Below, in pieces: positions 1-8,169 of a DNA stretch of 12,523 nucleotides; position 1 is the first letter of the stretch, and each line of letters starts with the position of its first letter. The position numbers and the translations under genes are program-made. The DNA lies in the NCBI GenBank assembly GCA_037144255.1, contig JBAWXE010000084.1, forward strand, positions 1 to 12,523, in the 5' to 3' direction. Under the pieces are notes generated by a model, which worked only from the letters and a program-made list of their open reading frames with translations, ran no database searches and was not told where the DNA came from. The DNA comes from JBAWXE01 sp037144255. GTDB taxonomy: Bacteria; Bacteroidota; Bacteroidia; Chitinophagales; Chitinophagaceae.

Positions 1-1002
1 CCATTATACTATACTATTCCGTCGACGTTATTTGGAGCCATTTTTTGCTATATATTATTGCTTAGCAGTACCGATGCCCATTCAAGTGAAACGGATGATA
101 ATGCAAAGGTAAACCCAAAAAGCAGTTGTAGCTATAAGGTATACAATTTGCCAGGGTATCAATTTGTAAGTCCAATAGTATCTGCAACTGAAGAATGTGA
201 AGCAGCAGAGCTCAGCCCTATAAAGGAGATGGTAGGTGGTTACATAGATCAGGAAAAACAAAGTGGTAGCATCAATAATGCATCTGTATACATCAGAGCA
301 TTGAAAAATGGGGAGTGGGCATCTATAAATCCTGAAATGGGTTATCATCCGGGCTCTCTGATAAAACTACCCATGCTAATGACCTTTCTGCATATGGCAG
401 AAGTAGAGCCAAGCCTATTGAACAAGGAAGTGATCTATAATAAGTCTGAAGTGAGCCCTATGAAACAAACATATGAAACCGCCAGTATACAAGTGGGACA
501 TAAGTATACAATCAAAGATCTGCTGCACTATATGATAGCATATTCGGACAATAGCGCAACACAACTGCTGGCAAGATTCATGAATATAGATGTGACCAAT
601 AAACTGTTTACGGATCTGGGCCTTACCCCACCCTCTAATGACAGTAATTATTTCAATTATAGGATCAATGCCAAGGACTATTCCACCTTTATGGAGTCAT
701 TGTATAATGCATCTTACCTAACAATACCGGCATCTGAATATGCGACATCGTTATTGGCAGCATGTAATTTCAAAAATGGGATGATGCGCGAACTACCTGG
801 GAATGTAAGAGTGGCGCATAAGTTTGGAGAGGCGGGCAATGGTATGGACCATGAGCTGCATGAATCGGGCATAGTATATCTGAATGATAGACCCTACCTA
901 ATAACCATCATGACCCATGGTAATGATGTGCAGAAATTATCTGATGTTATCAGTCATATATCTAAGATGGTATATGATAAAATGAGCGGGCCTAATATAT
1001 AA
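1..1002 (+). CDS. Class A beta-lactamase-fold serine hydrolase, 5' end missing
   Basis: A penicillin-recognising serine hydrolase (beta-lactamase2 type) that probably acts on peptidoglycan peptides or beta-lactams outside the inner membrane. The frame is open to the first base. A TTG at 58 could start it, but codons 1-57 encode a hydrophobic stretch (YYTIPSTLFGAIFCYILLL) that looks like an N-terminal anchor or signal segment, so I treat the gene as truncated by the window. Counting from the TTG codon, the nucleophile motif SLIK is at 100-103 (DNA 355-366), the SDN motif at 163-165 (from 544), and the third motif reads HKFGE at 254-258 instead of the usual KTG. The last residues are GPNI. The KFG variant makes a true beta-lactamase less certain; a D,D-peptidase-like or uncharacterised hydrolase is equally possible. 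No terminator with a T-run follows. The fold is fairly sure, the substrate unknown. Confidence 0.8.
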   Translation, partial: PLYYTIPSTLFGAIFCYILLLSSTDAHSSETDDNAKVNPKSSCSYKVYNLPGYQFVSPIVSATEECEAAELSPIKEMVGGYIDQEKQSGSINNASVYIRALKNGEWASINPEMGYHPGSLIKLPMLMTFLHMAEVEPSLLNKEVIYNKSEVSPMKQTYETASIQVGHKYTIKDLLHYMIAYSDNSATQLLARFMNIDVTNKLFTDLGLTPPSNDSNYFNYRINAKDYSTFMESLYNASYLTIPASEYATSLLAACNFKNGMMRELPGNVRVAHKFGEAGNGMDHELHESGIVYLNDRPYLITIMTHGNDVQKLSDVISHISKMVYDKMSGPNI

Positions 1003-1053
1003 GGTACTATAGGCCAATAAACATATCAGATTCCCCTATACAAAGTAATCCAC

Positions 1054-1082
1054 GAGGAATCCCCAAGGGGGATAATTTCCTC
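1054..1082. repeat. Bulged inverted repeat upstream of the topoisomerase gene
   Basis: GAGGAA (1054-1059) plus TCCCC (1060-1064) pairs with GGGGA (1068-1072) plus TTCCTC (1077-1082). This leaves a 3-nt loop and a 4-nt TAAT bulge, for 11 base pairs in total. No T-run follows on the plus strand, so it is a poor intrinsic terminator for the upstream hydrolase. It lies just upstream of the likely -7 element at 1105, where a -33 element or an operator would be expected. It could be a factor-independent 3'-end structure, a protein-binding site or a dispersed repeat copy; the sequence alone does not decide. Confidence 0.5.
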
Positions 1083-1104
1083 TATGTAATTATCGGGCAA
1101 AGAA

Positions 1105-1112
1105 TACATTTG
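1105..1112 (+). promoter_or_regulatory. Likely Bacteroidota -7 promoter element for the topoisomerase gene
   Basis: TACATTTG matches the Bacteroidota housekeeping -7 consensus TAnnTTTG and lies 28 bp before the ATG at 1141. The same ten bases TACATTTGCA occur in the tRNA-fMet promoter at 12208-12217. No convincing TTTG/TTG -33 element lies at the right spacing; the bulged hairpin covers most of that region. Before the ATG the only purine-rich stretch is GGAAAGAAG, about 5 nt away. Confidence 0.5.
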
Positions 1113-1140
1113 CAGTTAGTTAGAACGGAAAGAAGCCCCC

Positions 1141-3657
1141 ATGTCAGAACAGAATGAACATAATAGTACCGGAACGGTACTAGTGAATGAGATGTATCAA
1201 AACTGGTTTTTGGATTATGCCAGCTATGTGATACTAGAACGTGCCGTACCCGCCATAGAAGACGGATTGAAACCTGTGCAACGACGCATACTACATGCAA
1301 TGAAGGAAATGGATGATGGCCGCTTTAACAAAGTTGCCAATATCATAGGTCAAACGATGCAGTATCACCCGCATGGTGATGCCTCTATAAGTGATGCTAT
1401 TACCAATATAGGGCAGAAAGAGCTACTGATAGAAACACAGGGTAACTGGGGTGATGTGCGTACAGGAGATAGTGCGGCAGCCGCACGTTATATAGAAGCA
1501 CGATTATCGAAATTTGCATTAGAAGTAGCCTTTAATAATAAGACAAGCAATTGGCAGCTGAGTTATGATGGACGTAAGAATGAACCAGTAACACTACCGA
1601 TGAAATTCCCATTGTTGCTGGCACAAGGCGCAGAAGGTATAGCAGTAGGATTATCAACCAAGATATTACCTCATAATTTTTGTGAGTTGCTAGATGCCGC
1701 CATCAAGCATCTGAAGGGAAAGAAATTTGAATTGTATCCTGATTTTAACACAGGCGCTATGATGGATGTAAGCAATTACAACGATGGTATGCGTGGTGGC
1801 AGAATACGTGTAAGAGCCAGAATAGAAGAAGTAGACAAAAAGACCATTGCCATAAAAGATGTGCCTTATGGTATTACTACTACACAGCTGGTAGATAGTA
1901 TACTAAAAGCCAATGATAGTGGTAAAATAAAGATCAAGAGTGTAGTAGATAATACTGCTAAAGATGTGGAGCTATCTATACAGCTGGCACCAGGGGTATC
2001 TACAGATCAGACCATAGATGCACTATATGCATTTACAGACTGTGAGATATCTATATCGCCTAATGCCTGTGTGATCATCAAGGATAAACCACATTTTGTA
2101 GGGGCTAGTGACTTACTGAGATACTCTGTAGAGCATACTAAGCAATTACTACTGAAAGAACTGGAGATAAAGCTGGGAGAACTGGAAGCAGATTGGCATT
2201 ATTCATCATTGGAAAAGATCTTCATAGAGAAACGAATATACCGTGACATAGAAGAGCAAACGACATGGGAAGGTGTACTGGCTGCAATAGATAAGGGATT
2301 GAAACCTTATAAAAAACTCTTCCGCAGAGATGTAACACAAGAGGATATTGTAAGACTTACTGAAATACGCATTAAACGTATCTCTAAGTTTGATGCCTTT
2401 AAAGCAGATGAACATATAAAAGGAGTAGAAGCTGAGATAGAAGAAGTAAAAGGCTATATAGCCAACCTAACAGACTATGCTGTAAAGTATTACGAAGGGC
2501 TGCTAAAGAAATACGGCAAAGGTCGTGAACGAAAGACAGAGATACGTCCGTTTGAGACCATTCAAGCTACTACAGTAGCTATAGCTAATGCTAAGCTGTA
2601 TGTAAACTATAAAGAAGGTTTTATAGGTACAGGACTCAAGAAAGATGAATTTGCTTTTGACTGTTCGGACTTGGATAATATCATTGTTTTCCGCAGAGAT
2701 GGAAAGATGGTAGTAAGCAAGGTATCTGATAAGAACTTTGTGGGCAAGGATATCATATATCTGGCCATCTTCCAAAAGAATGATGAGCGGACTACATACA
2801 ATATCATTTATTTGGATGGGAAAACAGGCATTACATTTGCTAAGCGTTTTAATGTAACAGGTATTACCCGAGATAAGGAATATGATCTTACTAAGGGGAA
2901 TCCGGGTAGTAAACTGATATACTTCACTGCCAATGACAATGGAGAAGCTGAATTAGTATCAGTGACTTTGTCACCAGGTAGTAAAGCACGTATCAAGTCG
3001 CTGGATTTCCATTTTGAAGATCTGGAAATAAAAGGTAGAAGTGCACAAGGGAATCAAGTTACCAAATACCCGGTAAAATCTGTAAAACTAAAAGAAAAGG
3101 GACGTTCTACCCTTTCTGCGCCTAAAATATGGTATGATGATAAAGTGGGCAGACTGAATAAAGATGGAAATGGTATACTATTAGGCAGATTTGATGAGAA
3201 AGACAGAGTGATCACTTTCTATAAAGACGGAGCCTATGAGCTGAGTGATTTTGAACTGACCAACCGTTTTGACCCTGATGCAATGATGCTGATAGAGAAA
3301 TTCAATCCGGAAAAGATATTTACTGCTGTGTATTATGATGCAAAGAGTGGATTCTACCATGCAAAACGGTTCAGAATAGAAACACAGACACTTAAGAACA
3401 AATACTCATTCATCAAAGAAGGAGAAGGTAATTTCCCTCAATTGGTGACATCTCATCAGGAGCCTATCATATTAGTAAAAACAGGCAAGAAGAAGGCGGA
3501 CCAGAAAGAGGAAGAAATAGCGTTATATGAGACCATAGAGGTGACCGGATGGAAGTCAGTAGGCACTCGTATAGCCGGCAATGACCTAAAAGAAATCAGC
3601 TTAGTATCTGAAGAGGAGGAAAACACTGATAATCAAGAAGCTCCGACCCTATTTTGA
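1141..3657 (+). CDS. parC: DNA topoisomerase IV subunit A (ParC/GyrA family)
   Basis: Breakage-reunion subunit of a type IIA topoisomerase, which together with a ParE/GyrB ATPase subunit passes one DNA duplex through another to decatenate or relax the chromosome. The protein has 838 residues. The GLKPVQRRIL motif is at 42-51, the quinolone-region motif YHPHGDASISD at 75-85, and the catalytic tyrosine is Y117 in AAAARYIEARL. A tower and a long helical region (about 335-440) follow, then a C-terminal beta-pinwheel from about residue 490. No canonical GyrA box (QRRGGKG) is visible; the nearest match is a degenerate KGRSAQGNQVT. That favours topoisomerase IV over gyrase. The tail is acidic. Residue 81, at the GyrA Ser83 position, is alanine with serine next to it. 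The partner parE gene is not in the window. The assignment to the type IIA A subunit is very sure, parC versus gyrA less so. Confidence 0.92.
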   Translation: MSEQNEHNSTGTVLVNEMYQNWFLDYASYVILERAVPAIEDGLKPVQRRILHAMKEMDDGRFNKVANIIGQTMQYHPHGDASISDAITNIGQKELLIETQGNWGDVRTGDSAAAARYIEARLSKFALEVAFNNKTSNWQLSYDGRKNEPVTLPMKFPLLLAQGAEGIAVGLSTKILPHNFCELLDAAIKHLKGKKFELYPDFNTGAMMDVSNYNDGMRGGRIRVRARIEEVDKKTIAIKDVPYGITTTQLVDSILKANDSGKIKIKSVVDNTAKDVELSIQLAPGVSTDQTIDALYAFTDCEISISPNACVIIKDKPHFVGASDLLRYSVEHTKQLLLKELEIKLGELEADWHYSSLEKIFIEKRIYRDIEEQTTWEGVLAAIDKGLKPYKKLFRRDVTQEDIVRLTEIRIKRISKFDAFKADEHIKGVEAEIEEVKGYIANLTDYAVKYYEGLLKKYGKGRERKTEIRPFETIQATTVAIANAKLYVNYKEGFIGTGLKKDEFAFDCSDLDNIIVFRRDGKMVVSKVSDKNFVGKDIIYLAIFQKNDERTTYNIIYLDGKTGITFAKRFNVTGITRDKEYDLTKGNPGSKLIYFTANDNGEAELVSVTLSPGSKARIKSLDFHFEDLEIKGRSAQGNQVTKYPVKSVKLKEKGRSTLSAPKIWYDDKVGRLNKDGNGILLGRFDEKDRVITFYKDGAYELSDFELTNRFDPDAMMLIEKFNPEKIFTAVYYDAKSGFYHAKRFRIETQTLKNKYSFIKEGEGNFPQLVTSHQEPIILVKTGKKKADQKEEEIALYETIEVTGWKSVGTRIAGNDLKEISLVSEEEENTDNQEAPTLF

Positions 3658-3725
3658 TGCCTGTTTTTTTAGAAAAATCAGTACCTTCACAAATCCTACT
3701 TTGTTTGATAGATTGACAATAAGTA

Positions 3726-4331
3726 ATGAAAAAAATTGAACTGGAGATCGTAGCTCTGTCCCATAGTATTACACAGACACATTCATATGCAGTAGTACTT
3801 GGAGAAGTAGACGGATTACGCCGCTTACCTATTGTCATCGGAGGCTTTGAGGCTCAGGCAATTGCAGTGGCACTAGAAAGGATGCAACCCAGCAGACCAC
3901 TAACCCACGATCTGTTTGCCAATTTCATGACCACATTTGGAATAGAGCTCTTAGAAGTACTGATTTATAAATTAGAAGAAGGTATATTCTTTTCTAAATT
4001 GATATGCCAAAGTGATGGAGATGTAATAGAAATAGACTCCCGCACTTCAGATGCATTAGCACTAGCTGTACGTGCCAATTGCCATATATATACTTACGAG
4101 AACATTATGGAAGCCGCAGGACTGTACTTAGATCAGCCTGAAAAAGAAGAATCTACAACAGAACAAAAGACCATCGCCACTATAACAGATACAACAAGTA
4201 CATTAGATAAAGACTTGAAAAACATGAATGTAGAGGAACTACATACCTTGTTACAACAAGTGCTAGACCAAGAGGATTACGTAAGGGCTATCCATATAAG
4301 AGATGAGATCAATAGTAGAAAATCAAAATAA
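3726..4331 (+). CDS. Bifunctional nuclease-family protein with C-terminal UvrB/UvrC motif
   Basis: The first 135 or so residues form the BFN/DUF151 domain, named after plant proteins reported to have RNase and DNase activity. Conserved stretches are LPIVIGGFEAQAIA (34-47), HDLF (61-64) and DSRTSDALALAVR (104-116). A low-complexity Glu/Thr linker (about 137-165) leads to a UvrB/UvrC helical-hairpin motif at about 168-198, with the pattern ELHTLLQQVLDQEDYVRAI. This two-part arrangement is, from general knowledge, usual in Bacteroidota. The cellular role is not established; a nucleic-acid or stress function is inference. It starts 68 bp after the topoisomerase gene. TACCTTCA at 3682-3689 is a weak -7-like match, so it could be co-transcribed with the upstream gene or have its own promoter. 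The start MKKIELEIVALS fits the family beginning. Confidence 0.88.
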   Translation: MKKIELEIVALSHSITQTHSYAVVLGEVDGLRRLPIVIGGFEAQAIAVALERMQPSRPLTHDLFANFMTTFGIELLEVLIYKLEEGIFFSKLICQSDGDVIEIDSRTSDALALAVRANCHIYTYENIMEAAGLYLDQPEKEESTTEQKTIATITDTTSTLDKDLKNMNVEELHTLLQQVLDQEDYVRAIHIRDEINSRKSK

Positions 4332-4409
4332 TTGCGATCTGTACAATGGCCAAAAATACATCCTATTTATTTAAACTCTGAGGCGAAAGTCATGTCTAAA
4401 TAGTTCAAA

Positions 4410-5765
4410 ATGAGGCTGATGAAACGAGTGTTGACGATAACTATTGCAGGCTTATTATGGCATACTCTTTCATTGGCACAGGAAGTAAGGAAATGTGGTT
4501 ATGATCTAGTAAAAGCTCCATTACTCAAACTCAACCCTAATTTTGAGCAAGAATTAAAAAAATCACATCTTAACGTCGCTAAAGGCACAAATACGACTAC
4601 CTCTGCTACTACCATACCTGTAGTATTTCATATAGTATTAGACAGCAGCCAAATAGCACAAATAGGTGATACCAGTGGCATAGCTGATCGTGTAAATACA
4701 CAACTACAAGTGTTGAATGCAGACTATAACAAAGAGAATGCAGATAGTAGCATTATTCCAACTCCATTTAAAGCATTATATGGTAATGTACGAATCAAAT
4801 TTGCGCTGGCACATACCGACCCAATAGGAAATGCAAGCAGAGGTTGGTCAGTAACAAAGATCACAGCTAATGGATTTGATTATAATGCCAATCCGAATGA
4901 CCCAGCTGGAGCGGCTAAGCATGATAGTACAGGTGGAGCAGATGCATGGGATGTGACCAGATATCTAAATATATGGGTCATCAATTTTTTGCAAGGACCT
5001 TTGCCCTCGGGCATTTTAGGACTCACCATACCACCTGCATTTACAGTAGCACCAAATGACCAATATCCGGCAAATGAAATGGGGGTATTGCTGAACTATG
5101 GTGCATTTGGTAAGCGCACATCAGCAACTGAATATTTTTATCAACACAAATACGATAAAGGGCGAACACTGACACATGAGGTAGGACATTACTTTGGTCT
5201 GTTCCATACTTGGGGAGATGATGATGGAAAATGCCCCGGGGATGTAGGAGGAAGTGATGATGGCATCAGTGATACCCCACCCGAGGCTAACGCCAATTAT
5301 AGCTGCAGAAGTTTTCCTTACTATGATGTATGTTCATCAACAGGCAATGGAGTGATGTATATGAACTATATGGATTATACAGATGATTCGTGTATGAATA
5401 TGTTCACCTTAGAACAAGTGAATGTTATGGATTCGAAATTAAACCCATCGGGAGAATCTTATAATTTGAGCAGACACCCTGAATTATTGCAATACCCGGG
5501 AACACAGCTACCCACGAGTGATAATTATGTAATAGGCCCAAACCCAAGCACAGGTATATTTTATATCATGTTTGAGGATGTACCTACAGACCTACAATCT
5601 GTAGCTGTAACGAATATACTAGGTTGGAAAGTATATGAAGAGAATGAAGTGGGACAACAAAACACCACATTCCCAGTTGATATTACTGGGATGCCAAAAG
5701 GCTTATATTTTTTACAGATCAGATTCAGCAATCATACAGAACTTAGAAAAATAGTATTACGATGA
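4410..5765 (+). CDS. Secreted M43 (pappalysin-like) zinc metalloprotease with T9SS sorting domain
   Basis: Predicted extracellular or surface metalloendopeptidase of 451 residues. A signal peptide is clear: basic MRLMKR, a hydrophobic core, then a likely cleavage after SLAQ near residue 24. A short prosegment precedes the catalytic domain, which opens with IPVVFHIVLD at 69-78. The zinc motif HEVGHYFGLFH is at 256-266 (ligands H256, H260, H266; catalytic E257), and the Met-turn is probably M321 in NYMDY. Several cysteines (275, 299, 308, 328) could form disulfides. Residues about 372-451 are a type IX C-terminal sorting domain, with GPNPSTGIFYI at 376-386, GLYFLQI near 431 and a basic end KIVLR. 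This domain directs export through the outer membrane. A second ATG at codon 4 is an alternative start. The stop overlaps the mqnE start by 4 nt. The substrate is unknown. Confidence 0.9.
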   Translation: MRLMKRVLTITIAGLLWHTLSLAQEVRKCGYDLVKAPLLKLNPNFEQELKKSHLNVAKGTNTTTSATTIPVVFHIVLDSSQIAQIGDTSGIADRVNTQLQVLNADYNKENADSSIIPTPFKALYGNVRIKFALAHTDPIGNASRGWSVTKITANGFDYNANPNDPAGAAKHDSTGGADAWDVTRYLNIWVINFLQGPLPSGILGLTIPPAFTVAPNDQYPANEMGVLLNYGAFGKRTSATEYFYQHKYDKGRTLTHEVGHYFGLFHTWGDDDGKCPGDVGGSDDGISDTPPEANANYSCRSFPYYDVCSSTGNGVMYMNYMDYTDDSCMNMFTLEQVNVMDSKLNPSGESYNLSRHPELLQYPGTQLPTSDNYVIGPNPSTGIFYIMFEDVPTDLQSVAVTNILGWKVYEENEVGQQNTTFPVDITGMPKGLYFLQIRFSNHTELRKIVLR

Positions 5766-6913
5766 TACAAAACACATTCAATTTAGAAAAAGTACTTGAA
5801 CAATCCAGTCTTGATAAGGAACTACGTAGCATTGCAGAAAAAGTGCAGCGTCAAGAGCGCATCACAGAAGAAGAAGGTGTAATACTTTTTGAAAAAGGCG
5901 ATCTAGGCTTTGTAGGTGCATTGGCTAACTATGTAAGAGAGAATATGCATGGTAATAAAGTATACTTCAATCGCAATTTCCATATTGAGCCTACAAATGT
6001 ATGTGTATTTAGCTGCCAGTTTTGCTCCTATTCCCGCTTGTACAAGAGTCGTGATGAAGGATGGGAACTGAGTATTGAACAAATGCTGGACATGGTGCGC
6101 AAATATGATGACCAACCAGTAACTGAAGTACATATAGTAGGTGGTGTACATCCAAAAATGAATCTTGAATTCTTCTGTGAACTGATAGGCAAAGTTCAAT
6201 CACACCGTCCTGACCTGCATATCAAAGGATTTACAGCAGTAGAACTTGATTATATGTTCAGGAAAGCGAAAATGAGCACTGAAGAAGGTGTAAAATTACT
6301 ACATGAAGCAGGCTTACAATCTATACCGGGAGGAGGGGCTGAGATATTCCATCCGGACGTAAGAAAAGTGATCTGTGAAGATAAAGTAGACGCAGATGGA
6401 TGGTTGCTGATACATGAAACTGCACATAAATTGGGCATGCATTCAAATGCTACTATGCTATACGGCCATATAGAGAAGTATGAGCATCGTATAGACCATA
6501 TGAGCAGACTACGTGATCTGCAAGACAGAACAGGAGGTTTTAATTGCTTTATACCACTCAAATTCCGCAATCAGAACAACGACATGTCGCATATTGCAGA
6601 GGCTACAGTAGCAGAAGATATGCGTGTATATGCTATCTCCAGAATATTCCTTGATAACATACGCAACCTGAAAGCCTACTGGCCAATGCTAGGCAGACAA
6701 TCAGCACAACTGACATTATCATTTGGGGTGAATGACCTGGATGGCACTATTGATGATACTACCAAGATATATTCTATGGCAGGATCGGAAGAACAAACAC
6801 CATCAATGACAACGGAAGACCTATGTGATCTGATAGAAGCTGTAGGAAAATTACCGGTAGAACGCGACACACTGTACAATGAAATAAAAGTGTATCAAAA
6901 AGAAACCATATAG
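5762..6913 (+). CDS. mqnE: Aminofutalosine synthase (radical SAM), futalosine menaquinone pathway
   Basis: Radical SAM enzyme that joins the adenosyl radical to the chorismate-derived enolpyruvyl benzoate and yields aminofutalosine, the second step of the futalosine route to menaquinone. The protein has 383 residues. The [4Fe-4S] motif is C81-x3-C85-x2-C88 in CVFSCQFCSYSR. PGGGAEIF is at 189-196, YGHIEKYEHRIDHM at 234-247, TGGFNCFIPLKF at 257-268, KAYWPMLG at 304-311 and DLDGTIDDTTKIYSMAG at 325-341. The last three motifs separate MqnE from the related cyclase MqnC. Length is normal for the family. The ATG lies within the stop of the protease gene (ATGA), so translation may be coupled. That gene has no evident link to quinone synthesis, so the pairing is probably positional. 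Other mqn genes are not in the window. Confidence 0.93.
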   Translation: MIQNTFNLEKVLEQSSLDKELRSIAEKVQRQERITEEEGVILFEKGDLGFVGALANYVRENMHGNKVYFNRNFHIEPTNVCVFSCQFCSYSRLYKSRDEGWELSIEQMLDMVRKYDDQPVTEVHIVGGVHPKMNLEFFCELIGKVQSHRPDLHIKGFTAVELDYMFRKAKMSTEEGVKLLHEAGLQSIPGGGAEIFHPDVRKVICEDKVDADGWLLIHETAHKLGMHSNATMLYGHIEKYEHRIDHMSRLRDLQDRTGGFNCFIPLKFRNQNNDMSHIAEATVAEDMRVYAISRIFLDNIRNLKAYWPMLGRQSAQLTLSFGVNDLDGTIDDTTKIYSMAGSEEQTPSMTTEDLCDLIEAVGKLPVERDTLYNEIKVYQKETI

Positions 6914-6927
6914 AAAAGGGAAGGGTC

Positions 6928-8154
6928 TTATTCTTCCAGGAAATTAAGATCCTTTCCAAAAGTTTCCTCGGTCATCATTACAGCTGTAGTACTTAGAGCC
7001 ATTACAATGACCCCTACTATTGCAGCTGCATGTATATAACCGAAGCCGGGCTTTAGGAAATTAAAAAGGATAATAATAAGGGGTAATGAACCACGTACCA
7101 TATTGGGTACAGTAGTGGTCACAGTTGCACGAAGATTGGTGCCGAAATGCTCTGCAGCCATAGTGACAAAAAGAGCCCAGAAACCTGTGCCAAAACCCAT
7201 AAGCATACAAATGGCATACATATTGGTAGCAGTACCATTATACTGCTGGAAGTATAAGATGATGCTGACTATAGTAATAGAGTAATAAATGTATAGTGCT
7301 TTTTTACGGCTCTTTAATACCTGACTGACCAAACCTATTAGCAGATCGCCGATAGATATAGCTACATATGCCAACATAACAGCCTTACCAGGAACTATCT
7401 CATCTTTGATACCGAAATTCTTGCCGAATTCTTTAGAGAATGAAATGAGAATACCTATTACATACCATGTAGGTAAACCAATAAGTATACTGAGTAAATA
7501 CTTTTTGCGTCTTTTAGCATTAGTAAAGAGCATCAAGAAATTACCCCTGCTAACAGTTGACTCTTTCATGTTTTTGAACATACCTGATTCGAAAACACTT
7601 ACGCGTAACACTAGTAAAGCTAGCCCTAATGCACCACCAATGTAATAACAAGTACGCCAATCGAAAGTCTGAGAAATGAAATATGCTGCAACAGCGCCTG
7701 TGAGACCTATACCCGCTACTATAGAGGTAGCAACACCACGCTTTTCTTTGGGGATCAGTTCGCTTACCAAAGTAATACCTGCTCCCAATTCACCTGCCAA
7801 TCCAATACCTGCAACGAAACGACAAATGCTGTATTGAGTAACATTCTGAACAAAGCCATTTGCAATATTGGCCAAAGAGTACAAAATGATTGAGCCAAAG
7901 AGTACACTTAGTCTACCCTTCTTATCTCCCATTATACCCCAGATGATACCGCCAATGAGTAATCCATACATCTGTATACTGATGATGAACTTACCATCCA
8001 TATCGATAGCCAATTCGTTTAAGCCTAAGCCTTTGAGACTTGATACCCTGATAATGCTGAACAGTAAAAGATCATAGATATCTACAAAATAACCCAATGC
8101 AGCAACCAAAACTGGAATGCTTAAAAGTGTAATGGTCTTGTTAGGATGCTGCAT
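6928..8154 (-). CDS. Major facilitator superfamily transporter, sugar/organic-acid symporter type
   Basis: Inner-membrane transporter of 408 residues with the hydrophobic pattern of about 12 membrane helices in two halves. Family signatures are GDKKGR at 76-81 in the loop between helices 2 and 3, and RFVAGIGLAGELGAG at 112-126 followed by SELIPKEKRG, as in the metabolite:H+ symporter branch (sugar, aromatic or organic acid carriers). Asp25 and Asp28 (FVDIYDLLLF) in helix 1 resemble the acidic pair that often takes part in proton coupling in this branch. A basic loop (about 211-218, NAKRRKKY) separates the two halves. It begins 15 nt after the DedA stop and is probably co-transcribed with it. 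It converges with mqnE, leaving 14 bp and no visible terminator. The substrate cannot be told from sequence. Confidence 0.87.
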   Translation of the reverse strand: MQHPNKTITLLSIPVLVAALGYFVDIYDLLLFSIIRVSSLKGLGLNELAIDMDGKFIISIQMYGLLIGGIIWGIMGDKKGRLSVLFGSIILYSLANIANGFVQNVTQYSICRFVAGIGLAGELGAGITLVSELIPKEKRGVATSIVAGIGLTGAVAAYFISQTFDWRTCYYIGGALGLALLVLRVSVFESGMFKNMKESTVSRGNFLMLFTNAKRRKKYLLSILIGLPTWYVIGILISFSKEFGKNFGIKDEIVPGKAVMLAYVAISIGDLLIGLVSQVLKSRKKALYIYYSITIVSIILYFQQYNGTATNMYAICMLMGFGTGFWALFVTMAAEHFGTNLRATVTTTVPNMVRGSLPLIIILFNFLKPGFGYIHAAAIVGVIVMALSTTAVMMTEETFGKDLNFLEE

Positions 8155-8169
8155 GTATTAATGGAGTTG

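Noticed and set aside
58..60. TTG at 58 as the true start of the serine hydrolase
   Set aside because: The frame is open back to base 1 and the upstream codons encode a hydrophobic segment suited to an N-terminal anchor, so the gene more likely begins outside the window.
2206..2996. Several minus-strand open frames of 60-90 codons inside the topoisomerase gene
   Set aside because: They lie antisense to a well-conserved coding region and have compositions expected of shadow frames (many Cys, Ser, Phe, Tyr); no family resemblance.
3682..3689. TACCTTCA as a promoter element for the nuclease-family gene
   Set aside because: Two mismatches to TAnnTTTG and no -33 element at an acceptable distance (the nearest TTTG is 25 bp away); too weak to list.
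4332..4409. Promoter or terminator between the nuclease-family gene and the protease gene
   Set aside because: I found neither a TAnnTTTG element nor a stable hairpin with a T-run in these 78 bp, so nothing is annotated.
6914..6927. Shared bidirectional terminator between mqnE and the MFS gene
   Set aside because: The gap is 14 bp and contains no inverted repeat; any termination signal would have to lie inside the coding ends, and none is evident.
5903..6959. Minus-strand open frames of 60-106 codons opposite mqnE
   Set aside because: They are antisense shadows of a gene with clear radical SAM motifs; no start context or conserved motif supports them.
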